Source: Flavobacterium sp. (lineage in GTDB: Bacteria > Bacteroidota > Bacteroidia > Flavobacteriales > Flavobacteriaceae). From it: a DNA stretch of 64,000 nucleotides. Made by a program: the position numbers and the translations under genes. Below are positions 1 through 9,390 of this stretch, in pieces. The notes beneath the pieces are model-generated. The model made no database searches. It was not told where the DNA came from and worked only from the letters and a program-made list of their open reading frames with translations. The number at the start of each line of letters is the position of its first letter. Position 1 is the stretch's first letter. Location: NCBI RefSeq assembly GCF_028689845.1, contig NZ_JAQVCH010000009.1:19247-83246 (forward strand). Reading direction: 5' to 3'.

Positions 1-1576
1 TAGGTTTTCCAGAAATGCTGATTTTATCTTCTCCAATAGCATCAAAAATAAAACCTGTATGTTCTAACGCGACTTGTAATTCTTGAATCAATTGGATTTC
101 ATTGGTTGAAAAATATAATTCTAAAGGAAAAAGTAAATGTTGACTAGAAGCTTGCTGAACGGTAATATTATTGAGATACCGTTCGTACAAAATTCGTTGA
201 TGAGCCCGTTGTTGATCAACAATCATCATCCCCGACTTAATCGAACTGACAATGTATTTTTTATGAATTTGATATGTTCTGTTTTTAACTTCTTCTATAT
301 CAGAATATTGAAACAACGAACTAGTGACCGCTTCTTGTTCAAAAGTAATCGTATCTAGTTCTGCGGTATCGTTTTTTAGTCCAACGTATAAACTTTCCCA
401 ACTTGCTGTTTCTGGTTTTCGGTCACGATAAGTGGTCGAATCCCAAGAACTTTTAGTTTGTTTTTCTTCCGAAAACGGATTAAAACCGGAGTTCATTTGA
501 ATTAACGGTGAAGCTGCCTCTTTTCGCAAATAATCATAAGGTGTGTCTAAATTCGGGTCGCGTTCAAAATCTAAAACCGGAGCGACATTAAACTGCCCTA
601 AACTGTGTTTAACGGTAGCACGAAGTATTGCATATAAAGCTTGTTCATCATCAAATTTGATTTCGGTTTTAGTTGGATGAATATTAATATCGATGGAGTT
701 TGCGGGAACATCTAAAAAAATAAAATAAGCAGGTTGCATTCCCTCTTTAAGCAATCCTTCGTAGGCGGCCATAATTGCATGGTGCAAATAACCGCTTTTA
801 ATAAAACGATTATTTACAAAAAAGAACTGCTCACTCCTACTCTTTTTTGAAAATTCTGGTTTAGAAGCAAATCCATGAATCGTAACAATTTCTGTTTCTT
901 CTGCAACGGGAACTAATTTTTCATTTGTTTTGCCAGAAAAAATAGCTACGATGCGTTGTCTTAAATTGGAAGATGGCAAATTATACAATTCACTTCCGTT
1001 GTGAATAAACGTAAAATGAATGTTTGGATGAGCCAATGCCACTCGTTGAAATTCGTCTAAAATATGACGGTGTTCTACGGTTTCCGACTTGAGAAAATTG
1101 CGACGAGCAGGAATATTAAAAAATAAATTTTTAACTGCAAAAGAAGTTCCTTTGGGTAAAACCGCAGGATCTTGAGCGATAAATTTACTTCCTTCAATGA
1201 TGATGTGCGTTCCTAATTCTTCCTCCTCTTGACGGGTTTTGAGTTCCACATGTGCAATAGCGGCGATGGAGGCCAACGCTTCCCCGCGAAAACCTTTAGT
1301 TTGAATGATAAATAAATCTTCTGCTTGACGAATTTTAGAAGTCGCATGGCGTTCAAAACACATGCGAGCATCGGTAACGCTCATGCCGTTTCCGTTATCT
1401 ATGACTTGAACCAGTGCTTTTCCGGCATCTTTTATAATTAATTTAATGTCGGTTGCTTTAGCGTCTACGGCATTCTCCAACAATTCTTTGACTACAGAAG
1501 CAGGTCGTTGAACGACTTCTCCAGCAGCAATTTGATTCGCAACATGATCAGGAAGTAATTGGATGATACTCGACAT
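1..1576 (-). CDS. mutL: DNA mismatch repair protein MutL (3' end outside window)
   Basis: MutL is the mismatch-repair ATPase that links MutS recognition to strand incision. I translated the minus strand from the ATG at 1576. The N-terminus has the GHKL ATPase motifs in order: ELLENAVDA (the Mg-binding Asn/Glu helix), DNGNGM, then FERHATSKI and TKGFRGEALASIA. The MutL-specific NIPARRNFLKS and the NIHPTKTEIKF loop follow. The C-terminal dimerisation domain begins before the reading frame runs off the window edge, so about 525 codons are visible. The start codon shares one base with the stop codon of the upstream small membrane protein gene, so the two are translationally coupled. The frame is open throughout. 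Identification is secure; the missing C-terminus hides whether an endonuclease motif is present. Confidence 0.96.
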   Translation of the reverse strand, partial: MSSIIQLLPDHVANQIAAGEVVQRPASVVKELLENAVDAKATDIKLIIKDAGKALVQVIDNGNGMSVTDARMCFERHATSKIRQAEDLFIIQTKGFRGEALASIAAIAHVELKTRQEEEELGTHIIIEGSKFIAQDPAVLPKGTSFAVKNLFFNIPARRNFLKSETVEHRHILDEFQRVALAHPNIHFTFIHNGSELYNLPSSNLRQRIVAIFSGKTNEKLVPVAEETEIVTIHGFASKPEFSKKSRSEQFFFVNNRFIKSGYLHHAIMAAYEGLLKEGMQPAYFIFLDVPANSIDINIHPTKTEIKFDDEQALYAILRATVKHSLGQFNVAPVLDFERDPNLDTPYDYLRKEAASPLIQMNSGFNPFSEEKQTKSSWDSTTYRDRKPETASWESLYVGLKNDTAELDTITFEQEAVTSSLFQYSDIEEVKNRTYQIHKKYIVSSIKSGMMIVDQQRAHQRILYERYLNNITVQQASSQHLLFPLELYFSTNEIQLIQELQVALEHTGFIFDAIGEDKISISGKP

Positions 1577-1869
1577 TATTTTTGGCTAAAAATGGAAAGA
1601 TCGAAATCGATGATTACTAAAAATATAAAAATTAACACGAGTACAATGGCGAGTAATCGAAAATTAATAAGCCGATTTCCTCTGTGTCTGCTCTCATTTC
1701 GAGCATCCGACCAATGAGCTCGAAAATCATTGTAGTTTACTGTTTCGCGATTTTTATGAAACTTCGAATCAAAATCATAGATATTGCCTTGCTCCTTGCC
1801 TTCATAATAGCGTGGAGTATAATTGAAACTTTTGTTTCGTGGCAAATTAAATAGTGATTTCTTTATCAT
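1576..1869 (-). CDS. Small single-pass membrane protein, upstream of mutL
   Basis: Function unknown. The protein is about 97 residues with a basic, aromatic-rich cytoplasmic N-terminus (LPRNKSFNYTPRYYEG). A single hydrophobic segment (LLAIVLVLIFIFLVIIDF) sits near the C-terminus. An ATG four codons upstream (1881) is also possible. I prefer the one at 1869 because a TAnnTTTG-type promoter element lies at 1890-1897 and would leave only a few bases of leader for the upstream ATG. The stop overlaps the mutL start by one base. From memory, similar proteins beside mutL in flavobacteria are sometimes labelled 'riboflavin synthase subunit beta', probably because ribH is nearby. Nothing in this sequence resembles a riboflavin enzyme, so I would not carry that name over. 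Confidence 0.75.
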   Translation of the reverse strand: MIKKSLFNLPRNKSFNYTPRYYEGKEQGNIYDFDSKFHKNRETVNYNDFRAHWSDARNESRHRGNRLINFRLLAIVLVLIFIFLVIIDFDLSIFSQK

Positions 1870-1889
1870 TGTTCCATACATTTAACGTT

Positions 1890-1897
1890 CAAAGTTA
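1890..1897 (-). promoter_or_regulatory. Likely -7 element for the small membrane protein/mutL operon
   Basis: On the minus strand this reads TAACTTTG, matching the Bacteroidota -7 consensus TAnnTTTG. It lies 9 to 20 bp before the two candidate ATGs. No clear TTTG -33 element was found at the usual distance, so this is a moderate call. Confidence 0.4.
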
Positions 1898-1983
1898 AGG
1901 AATTCTCAACGGACTATAAAATTTGATTGTGTGAAAGTTTTGTTAGTTTTCAACACCAAAAAGTATCAAAAAAGAGAATGGTT

Positions 1984-4983
1984 TTATCTTTTTAAGGAAA
2001 AATGACCTTTTACTGTTCGTCCATCAGCCATTTCTAATACAAACCAGTAGTCATCAGAGGGCAAAGCACTGCCATTAAAAGTACCATCCCAACTTTTCAA
2101 ACTCGGTTTAAACTGATAAATTAATTTTCCGTAACGGTCGAAAACAGAAAGTTTAGAATCAACTTGATAAGCTGGTGAAATGCCGCGAATACTCCAAACA
2201 TCATTGAATCCATCGCCATTTGGCGTAAAAAAAGTTTGAATTCCCAAAACTTGAATTTGTGCAGGTAAAACTCCACATTGATGTAAATCTTTGATATAAA
2301 CTGTTAAAATACCTGGTTCTACATCATAAAAAACATTTGATTCTTGGTAATAGAAATCATCTAAACTATATACATAATTTCCAACACCAGCGACTAAGAT
2401 GACCACTGAATTATCAGCTATTAAATCATTAATTTGTATATTTTCTAAGATTGCAATTTCAGAATCCACTACTTGTATCGTTCGGGTTTTGAGACAATCT
2501 TCGTCAGAAGTTACTTCAACCGTATAAATTCCCGATTGATTTGTAGTTATCGTATAATTTGTTTCGTTTTCTAAAGCTGTTTGATTTAAAAACCATTGAT
2601 AAGAAAAGTCAGCTATCGTATTTTCATTCAGCAAACCAGCAGAAAGTGTCACCGTATGGGTTGAATCGTTTTTACAAACATAATGCAACGCATCATCCAA
2701 TTGAATTTTTGGTGTTTCAAATACCATAAAAGGAAGTTGAACTGTAGCAAAACATGTTGTATTGTTAGGATTAATCACTTTGGCAGTAATGACTTGCGAA
2801 GTTGTTTCAAACGGATTAGGCAACGGACTAGACAATAGCAAATTATTTTCATCTCGATATTCTACAAGCATTCCCGTTTGGGTTCCTAAAATGGTTGTTT
2901 GAAATCCAGTCGTATTAAAAGCTAAAACTCCATCTTGAAAAAGCGGATCAACTTCATCATCACAAAGCTGAATTAATTCAATTGGAACCCCAATTGCTTT
3001 AGGTAAAACATCAACCACAAACTTAATTGTTGTTTGATATGAACAGGCCAAAGTCGTATTATTTGTAACAGTAGCTTGAATAATTTGTGATGTGGATAAG
3101 AAAGGATTAGGTAACGGGCTTGGTAAAACCACATTGTTTTCATCGAGATAAATAACTGAAACATTAGCTAGTCCGTTCAATAAATCACTTTCAATCGTCG
3201 AGGTATCAAAACTAAACAAACCATCATCATTATCATCACAAACGATAATTTCTATCGGATTAACAATTGGAATCGGTTCAACTAGTAAATCAATATGATG
3301 TCCTAAGCCTACGCATGCATTATTTAAATCACTTTCAATTCTAACAAAAATAGGCTGCCTAAAAGGTGAAAACGTATTGGTAAAATTAGTTGGGTCTTGA
3401 ATGGCATTACTTTCGGATAAAGCGTCTTCAATCGAAGAATAATAACTCACTGTCAATTGTTGTCCAACAGGAAACAAAGTAAGAATATCTGTTGTAAAAC
3501 CACTAAAATCAAAGGTTGCTATTCCGTCTTGGTTAGACCCCGAAGCTAAATCATCACATGCAATATAATTTTGCAATAACGTTAAAGGAATTAAAGTTGT
3601 GGTGACAATTAAATCTAATTTTTCAATTTTAAAACAACCAAATGTATTAGTGATTCGCACAAAAACTTGATCTAATCCTGCAATTTGATTCGTGTATTGT
3701 GTTGGATTGGTTATTACATTATTTTCTTGTTCAGCAGCTAGCAGTGTAGGATAATATTTAAACGTAAAACCCAACGGATTTGACATCAGCAAGGAATTTG
3801 CTTCCGTTAAATTAAAAGCACTGAGTCCATCTAAGTCATCATCACATTGTTTTAAACTAACATTTGTATTTACAATTGGTCTAGCTTTTACCTCAATTGT
3901 TAAAGAGGCTATCGAAAAACAATCACCATAAGTCACTCGAATACCAAATTCATGTAAACCAAGCGGTAAAATTGCAGTTGTATTGTTAATTTCATTCGTT
4001 AGGTTTTCAGCATCTAATACAGATGGAAAATAAGTAAAACTAACCGTTTGGCTTCCTTGATAAATTTGTGATTCATAATTGGTTAAATTAACGGTCGCTT
4101 CTAACGTAGGGTTGTTTTCACAAACCAAAATAATGACATTATTGACTTCAATTTCGCCCAAAATCACTTCAACAGTTCTTGTTTCAAAGCAAACCGTAAG
4201 CGTGTTAGTAATTCGAGCATAGTAAGTACCGTTGCTTACAGGAACCAATCCCGTTAATGGTAAATTATTAAAAACAGCATCTTCTTGAGTTTGATGATAC
4301 GTGATTGTAAATTCGCCATTTGTACTCGCTAAATAATTGGCAGACAAAGTTGAAAAATCAAATAATTCACTATTATCATTTCCGTTATCACAAATTTCTA
4401 CATCCTCAAAATCATCAAAAACATAATTTTGAAATGGATTTTGGATAATTGCAGTTCCTGTCCAATTTAACGTAAATGGTGAATTCCCAATAGGCCGATC
4501 AATTACAATAAAATAACTACTTCCGGTGGCTGCAGAAATGCTTCGAACAAAACTATCGCCATCTTCACCTGGTCCTTCAAAAAGATCTGAAGAAGAATTT
4601 TTTAACCCCGTATGATTATTCGCTTGCCCAGCTGCTGCTGGATTTGTTGTTGAACATCTAATGGGAGAGCCTAAATTACCACAAGTTACATTAGGACCAA
4701 AAATCCAAAAATCATAATCTTCTTCAATATCATCACTTTCCGGAATTATCTCAAAACTCAAAACACCAAACTGTTCAATATTGACCCGAAACCAAATAGA
4801 ATTATTTTCTTGTGCGTCACAGGAGGGCGGAATTATTTCTTGAATTCCATAACCTGAAACATTGTAAGCAATGCTTTGATTATCGCAAACCTGAATATAA
4901 TTGACACAATCGTTTGGTAAATTTTGACTAAAACTTACCATTGTGAGCAAAAACAAGTGGATATAAAGTATTTTTTTAATCAA
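1984..4983 (-). CDS. T9SS type B sorting domain surface protein, 999 aa
   Basis: Secreted or surface-exposed protein of unknown ligand. A Sec signal peptide covers residues 1-20, ending MVSFSQ. Next comes a beta-rich N-terminal domain with FDDFEDVEICDNG near its end. At least five Ig-like modules of roughly 90-100 residues follow, each starting with a C-D-D/N acidic loop and a D-G-x-x-x-F pattern (QCDDDLDGLSAFNL, VCDDNDDGLFSFDT, LCDDEVDPLFQDGVLAFN). The last 85 or so residues (TPNGDGFNDVW, FDRYGKLIY, WDGTFNGS, ending FSLKR) are the gliding-motility-associated CHU_C/type B sorting domain, which directs export through the type IX system. The gene sits between ribH and the mutL pair on the same strand, with about 100 bp of spacer on each side and no obvious functional link. 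Confidence 0.9.
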   Translation of the reverse strand: MIKKILYIHLFLLTMVSFSQNLPNDCVNYIQVCDNQSIAYNVSGYGIQEIIPPSCDAQENNSIWFRVNIEQFGVLSFEIIPESDDIEEDYDFWIFGPNVTCGNLGSPIRCSTTNPAAAGQANNHTGLKNSSSDLFEGPGEDGDSFVRSISAATGSSYFIVIDRPIGNSPFTLNWTGTAIIQNPFQNYVFDDFEDVEICDNGNDNSELFDFSTLSANYLASTNGEFTITYHQTQEDAVFNNLPLTGLVPVSNGTYYARITNTLTVCFETRTVEVILGEIEVNNVIILVCENNPTLEATVNLTNYESQIYQGSQTVSFTYFPSVLDAENLTNEINNTTAILPLGLHEFGIRVTYGDCFSIASLTIEVKARPIVNTNVSLKQCDDDLDGLSAFNLTEANSLLMSNPLGFTFKYYPTLLAAEQENNVITNPTQYTNQIAGLDQVFVRITNTFGCFKIEKLDLIVTTTLIPLTLLQNYIACDDLASGSNQDGIATFDFSGFTTDILTLFPVGQQLTVSYYSSIEDALSESNAIQDPTNFTNTFSPFRQPIFVRIESDLNNACVGLGHHIDLLVEPIPIVNPIEIIVCDDNDDGLFSFDTSTIESDLLNGLANVSVIYLDENNVVLPSPLPNPFLSTSQIIQATVTNNTTLACSYQTTIKFVVDVLPKAIGVPIELIQLCDDEVDPLFQDGVLAFNTTGFQTTILGTQTGMLVEYRDENNLLLSSPLPNPFETTSQVITAKVINPNNTTCFATVQLPFMVFETPKIQLDDALHYVCKNDSTHTVTLSAGLLNENTIADFSYQWFLNQTALENETNYTITTNQSGIYTVEVTSDEDCLKTRTIQVVDSEIAILENIQINDLIADNSVVILVAGVGNYVYSLDDFYYQESNVFYDVEPGILTVYIKDLHQCGVLPAQIQVLGIQTFFTPNGDGFNDVWSIRGISPAYQVDSKLSVFDRYGKLIYQFKPSLKSWDGTFNGSALPSDDYWFVLEMADGRTVKGHFSLKR

Positions 4984-5082
4984 AATAAATCAGTTGAATA
5001 ATAAAATGAAAAGTTTACTTTCCGTTTTAGAAAGAATATATAAATGTAGGAAAATAAAAAGTTTGAATTAAGAAAACAACTG

Positions 5083-5562
5083 TTAAAATTGAGTCATTTT
5101 AATTGCAGCAACGGCAGCTTCCACGCCTTTGTTTCCGTGCTTTCCACCACTTCTATCTAATGATTGTTGCCTATTATTATCGGTTAGCACACAAAAAACA
5201 ACAGGTATTTTACCTAAAACGTTTAAGTCTTTGATACCATGCGTCACGCCTTCACAAACAAAATCGAAATGTTTGGTTTCGCCTTGAATCACACTTCCAA
5301 TAGCAATGATTCCAGATAAATGAGGGAATTTATCCATCATTTTTTTACAGCCATAGATGAGTTCAAAACTACCTGGAACATTCCAACGGAGGATATTTTG
5401 GGAATTTACATCGCAATCTAATAAAGTATCAATTGCTCCTTGATAAAGTCCTTCGGTAATGACATCATTCCATTCTGAAACAACAATCCCAAACGAAAGT
5501 TGACTAACGTTTGGGAGACTGTTTTTATCGTATTGAGATAAATTCTTATTTTCAGTAGCCAT
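5083..5562 (-). CDS. ribH: 6,7-dimethyl-8-ribityllumazine synthase
   Basis: Lumazine synthase condenses 5-amino-6-ribitylamino-uracil with 3,4-dihydroxy-2-butanone 4-phosphate, the penultimate step of riboflavin synthesis. The 159-residue length is typical. Recognisable motifs: FGIVVSEWNDVITEGLYQGA at the N-terminus, the substrate-binding VPGSFELIYGCKKM, then AIGSVIQGETKHFDFVCEGVTHG containing the catalytic His region, and KHGNKGVEAA near the C-terminus. The gene lies 6 bp downstream of the TPR protein gene (5569-6345), so the two are probably co-transcribed. No other riboflavin genes are in the window. Confidence 0.96.
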   Translation of the reverse strand: MATENKNLSQYDKNSLPNVSQLSFGIVVSEWNDVITEGLYQGAIDTLLDCDVNSQNILRWNVPGSFELIYGCKKMMDKFPHLSGIIAIGSVIQGETKHFDFVCEGVTHGIKDLNVLGKIPVVFCVLTDNNRQQSLDRSGGKHGNKGVEAAVAAIKMTQF

Positions 5563-5568
5563 AGCTAT

Positions 5569-6345
5569 TTATTGTGCCATTCCGATTAAGCCATCAATAT
5601 TTTGAGCTTCTGGAGCCGTATCGTAATTATCTTTAATTTCATTAAAATATTTCAATGCATCTGCTTTATTCCCTAAAGTCAAAGCCGTTTGTCCAGCTTT
5701 TAGTAAATAAATAGGCGTTGTCATATCGTTCACGTTCATATTCGCTGCTTTTACATAATATTCTAATGCTTCTTTCAATTGATTTTTCTGAGCAAAAGCA
5801 TCTCCGATTAAGCCCACCGCTTGGGTGCTTAAAATCATATCATCCGATTTGAATTTATCTAAATATTCAATCGCTTTGGTATTATCTCCCGTATTTAAAA
5901 AAGAAACACCTGCATAAAAATTAGCTAAGTTTCCTGCATCAGTTCCAGAATATTCATCTGCAATTTTGATGAAACCAAATTTTCCGTCTACTCCATTTAA
6001 TGCTGCTTTAAACAAACTATCTTGAGCGGTAGTTCCATCTACTGCTTTTTGAAAATTTTGTTGAGCCGTAAACATTTCTTCTGCGGCATCATTTTCTTTT
6101 GGTTCAGTTACAAATTTTTGAAACATCAAATAACCAATCGTGATTAATGCAATTGCACCAACGATTCCAAAAATATACTTTTGATTTTGAACAACCCATT
6201 CTTCTGTTCTAGAAGCACCTTCGTCTAATGTATTAAAAACACCTGCTGTGGTACTGTCTTTTGCATCCACATCAATGTTTGCTTCAATATCTTCTACGTC
6301 TTTCGGTTTTGGTGCTTTAAAGCCTCTCTTGTTATAAGTTGCCAT
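5569..6345 (-). CDS. Membrane-anchored tetratricopeptide repeat protein
   Basis: The N-terminal 55 or so residues are hydrophilic and acidic. One transmembrane helix follows (YIFGIVGAIALITIGYLMF, about residues 58-76), then a periplasm-facing domain with TPR-like helices (NLANFYAGVSFLNTGDNTKA, LKEALEYYVKAANMNVNDM, LKAGQTALTLGNKADALKYF). This topology resembles the YfgM/ancillary SecYEG translocon family of Gammaproteobacteria, but that is a loose structural analogy. A -7-like element (TATTTTTG on the minus strand) lies at 6368-6375. It is the first gene of a likely operon with ribH and is divergent from recF. Confidence 0.85.
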   Translation of the reverse strand: MATYNKRGFKAPKPKDVEDIEANIDVDAKDSTTAGVFNTLDEGASRTEEWVVQNQKYIFGIVGAIALITIGYLMFQKFVTEPKENDAAEEMFTAQQNFQKAVDGTTAQDSLFKAALNGVDGKFGFIKIADEYSGTDAGNLANFYAGVSFLNTGDNTKAIEYLDKFKSDDMILSTQAVGLIGDAFAQKNQLKEALEYYVKAANMNVNDMTTPIYLLKAGQTALTLGNKADALKYFNEIKDNYDTAPEAQNIDGLIGMAQ

Positions 6346-6367
6346 TTATATTAAATTTATTGAGCCG

Positions 6368-6375
6368 CAAAAATA
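6368..6375 (-). promoter_or_regulatory. Likely -7 element for the TPR/ribH operon
   Basis: Minus-strand TATTTTTG fits TAnnTTTG and lies 23 bp before the start codon at 6345. No clear -33 element was seen. Confidence 0.4.
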
Positions 6376-6459
6376 AAATTTTTATTCCTATTTAAAAGGA
6401 ATTTAGGAGATATTTTTGAATATTTTGAAAAGACACTATTTAAATCTCGTAAATCGAGT

Positions 6460-6467
6460 TACTTTTG
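6460..6467 (+). promoter_or_regulatory. Likely -7 element for recF
   Basis: TACTTTTG matches TAnnTTTG exactly. It lies inside the longest possible recF frame (which begins at an ATG at 6416) and 48 bp before the TTG at 6515. A transcript from here cannot include the upstream ATG, which supports the TTG start. No good TTTG at the -33 distance was found. Confidence 0.5.
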
Positions 6468-6514
6468 TATTCTATTTTCTATCAATATTACAACACCAAC
6501 AAATACGACACACC

Positions 6515-7594
6515 TTGTTTTTAAAGCGAATTTCACTTTTTAATTATAAAAATTTTTCTGAAACACAATTTGAATTTGATTCTAAAATCAATTGTTTTGT
6601 GGGAAGAAATGGCGTGGGAAAAACCAATGTTTTAGATGCCATTTATCATTTAGCTTACGGAAAAAGCTATTTTAATCCGTTGGCAATTCAAAATATCAAA
6701 CATGGTGAAGATTTTTTTGTAGTAGAAGGCGACTTTGAAAAAAATGAACGGGAAGAGCAAATTGTATGCAGTTTAAAAAAAGGATTTAAGAAAATGTTGA
6801 AACGCAACGGTAAAGCGTATGATAAGTTTTCTGAACATTTAGGACTGATTCCGCTTGTAATTATTTCTCCTGCCGATAACGATTTAATTATTGAAGGAAG
6901 TGAAACCAGACGTAAATTTATGGATAGTGTTATTTCTCAATTGGATTTAACCTATTTAAATTTCCTTATTAAATATCAAAAAATTATTATTCAACGCAAT
7001 GCCTTATTGAAATATTTTGCGTTAAATCAAACGTTTGATAATGATACCTTACAGATTTATAATGAGCAATTACAGGAGATAGGACAAACAATTTTTGAAA
7101 AAAGAAAAGAGTTTATTGAAGCTTTTTTACCTATTTTTAACAAGCACCATCATGCCATTACAAATTCGGCAGAACAAGTGAATTTAATTTACCAAAGTCA
7201 GCTGTTCGACAAACCTTTAATTGACCTTTTTGAGGATAATCTGGCAAAAGACAAAGCCCTGCAATACACCTCTGTGGGAATTCACAAAGATGATTTATCT
7301 TTTGAAATCGATGCGTTTCCCATCAAAAAATTTGGTTCACAAGGACAACAAAAGTCTTTTTTAATTGCTTTAAAATTAGCTCAATTCGAATTTTTAAAGA
7401 AAAAAAGTGGCCAGAAACCCGTTTTGCTTTTTGATGATATTTTTGATAAATTAGATGAATTTCGCGTAAGCAAAATTGTAGAAATGGTTAACCACGAAGA
7501 GTTTGGCCAACTTTTTATTTCGGATACTCATCCAGAAAGAACAGAACAAATTGTGAAATCGACTCACCAGAGTTACAAAATATTTAAATTATGA
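6515..7594 (+). CDS. recF: DNA replication and repair protein RecF (TTG start)
   Basis: RecF is an SMC-like ATPase that helps load RecA at single-stranded gaps. The Walker A region is [20 protein letters not shown]. The ABC signature is [18 protein letters not shown] and Walker B is [14 protein letters not shown]. The open frame extends upstream to an ATG at 6416, but the extra 33 codons do not look like RecF. Starting at TTG 6515 gives the expected [17 protein letters not shown]-terminus and 359 residues, a normal length for the family. The promoter element at 6460-6467 agrees with this start. The stop overlaps the ATG of the DUF2461 gene by four bases (ATGA), implying translational coupling. 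Confidence 0.95.
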   Translation: MFLKRISLFNYKNFSETQFEFDSKINCFVGRNGVGKTNVLDAIYHLAYGKSYFNPLAIQNIKHGEDFFVVEGDFEKNEREEQIVCSLKKGFKKMLKRNGKAYDKFSEHLGLIPLVIISPADNDLIIEGSETRRKFMDSVISQLDLTYLNFLIKYQKIIIQRNALLKYFALNQTFDNDTLQIYNEQLQEIGQTIFEKRKEFIEAFLPIFNKHHHAITNSAEQVNLIYQSQLFDKPLIDLFEDNLAKDKALQYTSVGIHKDDLSFEIDAFPIKKFGSQGQQKSFLIALKLAQFEFLKKKSGQKPVLLFDDIFDKLDEFRVSKIVEMVNHEEFGQLFISDTHPERTEQIVKSTHQSYKIFKL

Positions 7595-8265
7595 TGCAAG
7601 TCAAAACACTTCATTTTTTAGAAGAGTTAAAAAATAACAATCAAAAAGAGTGGTTTCATGAGCACAAAAAAGAGTATGACCTTTTCAAAAAAGAATACCA
7701 TGGTTTAATAGCTGCTTTGCTACAAGAAATGAAAGCACTTGACCATTCACTCGAACCTTTAGAAATAAAACATTGCACTTTTCGAATCAACCGCGACATT
7801 CGCTTTTCTAAAGACAAATCGCCATATAAAACCAATATGGGCATTTGGTTGTCGACCGATAAAAACAAAAAAAATGCTCCGGGTTATTATCTTCATTATG
7901 AAAAAGGAAAAAGCTTTATTGCCGGTGGCGTTTATTGTCCTGAAACGGAAGATTTGAAAAAAATTCGCAAAGAAATTGCTTTTTTTCAAGAAGATTTAGA
8001 AGAAATATTAGAAAATACAATATTCAAAAAAGTGTATGGCGAATTAGATCGGGAAGCACAGAATGTATTGAAAAAAGCACCCAAAGATTATGAGCCTACT
8101 CATCCTGCTATTGAACATTTAAAATTAAAAAGTTTTACGGCTACGCATGCGATAGAAGACACTATTTTTACCGATACCGATTTTGCAAAAAAAATAGCAC
8201 AAAAATTAATCCTCTTAAAACCATTGAACGTATTTTTGAACCGTGCAATGGAAACAATTGACTAA
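7591..8265 (+). CDS. DUF2461 (TIGR02453) family protein
   Basis: Function unknown. The 224-residue protein has the features I associate with DUF2461/TIGR02453: an N-terminal [20 protein letters not shown], a central [20 protein letters not shown] and the downstream [20 protein letters not shown]. The middle motif with its Arg, Asp and Lys residues is the most conserved part of the family. The gene overlaps recF by 4 bp and ends just before murB, so the three probably form one transcript. The neighbourhood suggests no specific role. Confidence 0.88.
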   Translation: MMQVKTLHFLEELKNNNQKEWFHEHKKEYDLFKKEYHGLIAALLQEMKALDHSLEPLEIKHCTFRINRDIRFSKDKSPYKTNMGIWLSTDKNKKNAPGYYLHYEKGKSFIAGGVYCPETEDLKKIRKEIAFFQEDLEEILENTIFKKVYGELDREAQNVLKKAPKDYEPTHPAIEHLKLKSFTATHAIEDTIFTDTDFAKKIAQKLILLKPLNVFLNRAMETID

Positions 8266-8278
8266 CGACATAAATCTC

Positions 8279-9292
8279 ATGGAAATTCTAGAAAATTTTT
8301 CATTAAAAAACTACAATACGTTTGGTATAGAAGCAAAAGCGAAAGCCTTTGTTGCTGTTCAAACAGAAGCAGAATTGGTAGCTGTGTTAAAAAAATACGC
8401 TCAAAAAGAGAAATTCATTTTGGGCGGAGGCAGCAACATGTTACTCACACAAGACCTCAACGCTTTAGTAATTCATATTGATTTAAAAGGAAAAAAAATT
8501 ATCGCTCAAAATGACGATTTTACTTGGGTGCAAAGTCAAGCTGGAGAAAATTGGCATGAATTTGTTTTATGGACATTGGAGCAAAATCTAGGTGGTTTAG
8601 AAAATTTATCCTTAATTCCAGGAAATGTTGGCACCACACCAATCCAAAATATTGGTGCGTATGGCGTAGAAATCAAAGATACTTTTGAATCTTGTGAAGC
8701 AATTGAAATTGAAACACAAGAAAAAGTAAAATTCACTAATCCAGAATGTCAATTTGCTTACCGCGAAAGTGTTTTTAAAAACGAAGTGAAAGACCAATTT
8801 GTCATTACCTCAGTGACTTTTAAATTGACCAACAGGAATCACAAACTCACGACTTCTTACGGAGCAATTGAAGCCGAATTAGCTTTGCAACAAATTACAA
8901 ACCCAACTGTAAAAAACGTGAGCGATGCGGTGATTGCCATCCGACAAAGTAAATTGCCAGATCCTAAAGAGTTAGGAAATAGTGGAAGTTTTTTTAAAAA
9001 TCCAATAATTTCAAAGCAAGATTTTGAAGGAATTCAACAAAAATTTCCATTAATGCCTTTTTATGAAATTTCGGAAACCGAAGTAAAAGTCCCAGCGGGA
9101 TGGCTGATAGAGCAAGCGGGTTTTAAAGGAAAACGGTTTGGTGATGCGGGAATTCATAAAAACCAAGCTTTGGTTTTGGTTAATTATGGACAAGCAACTG
9201 GACAAGAAATTTTGGAAGTTGCGAAAACGATTCAAAAGACAATCACGGCACTTTATGGTATTTCGATAGAAACGGAAGTGAATATAATTTAA
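8279..9292 (+). CDS. murB: UDP-N-acetylmuramate dehydrogenase (MurB)
   Basis: MurB is the FAD enzyme that reduces UDP-GlcNAc-enolpyruvate to UDP-MurNAc in peptidoglycan synthesis. Visible: the N-terminal LKNYNTFGIEAKA, the FAD-binding ILGGGSNMLLTQD and LSLIPGNVGTTPIQNIGAYG. The substrate-site YRESVFK, the catalytic GNSGSFFKNP (proton-donor Ser), and PAGWLIEQAGFKG also appear. The YRESVFK loop and 337-residue length indicate the type I (E. coli-like) enzyme. A longer frame opens at 8243, overlapping the DUF2461 gene, but ATG 8279 gives the usual N-terminus. It lies 13 bp after the DUF2461 stop. Confidence 0.96.
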   Translation: MEILENFSLKNYNTFGIEAKAKAFVAVQTEAELVAVLKKYAQKEKFILGGGSNMLLTQDLNALVIHIDLKGKKIIAQNDDFTWVQSQAGENWHEFVLWTLEQNLGGLENLSLIPGNVGTTPIQNIGAYGVEIKDTFESCEAIEIETQEKVKFTNPECQFAYRESVFKNEVKDQFVITSVTFKLTNRNHKLTTSYGAIEAELALQQITNPTVKNVSDAVIAIRQSKLPDPKELGNSGSFFKNPIISKQDFEGIQQKFPLMPFYEISETEVKVPAGWLIEQAGFKGKRFGDAGIHKNQALVLVNYGQATGQEILEVAKTIQKTITALYGISIETEVNII

Positions 9293-9359
9293 TTTTGAAT
9301 AACAAGACAAACTGTTAAATTTCATCTTAATAAGACTGCTTTAAATCAACTCTTTTTTG

Positions 9360-9367
9360 TACCTTTG
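9360..9367 (+). promoter_or_regulatory. Likely -7 element before the small Cys-rich protein
   Basis: TACCTTTG matches TAnnTTTG and lies 23 bp before the ATG at 9391. This suggests a separate transcript from murB that may run through the glycosyltransferase and sigma factor genes. Confidence 0.5.
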
Positions 9368-9390
9368 CGTACTGAAAAATACATGCAAAA

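Noticed and set aside
137..358. Plus-strand frame inside the mutL region
   Set aside because: The minus strand carries a long uninterrupted MutL frame here with conserved motifs.
1576..1869. Calling the small protein a riboflavin synthase beta subunit
   Set aside because: That label probably comes from proximity to ribH in related genomes. The sequence is a single-pass membrane protein with no lumazine synthase motifs; the real RibH is at 5083-5562.
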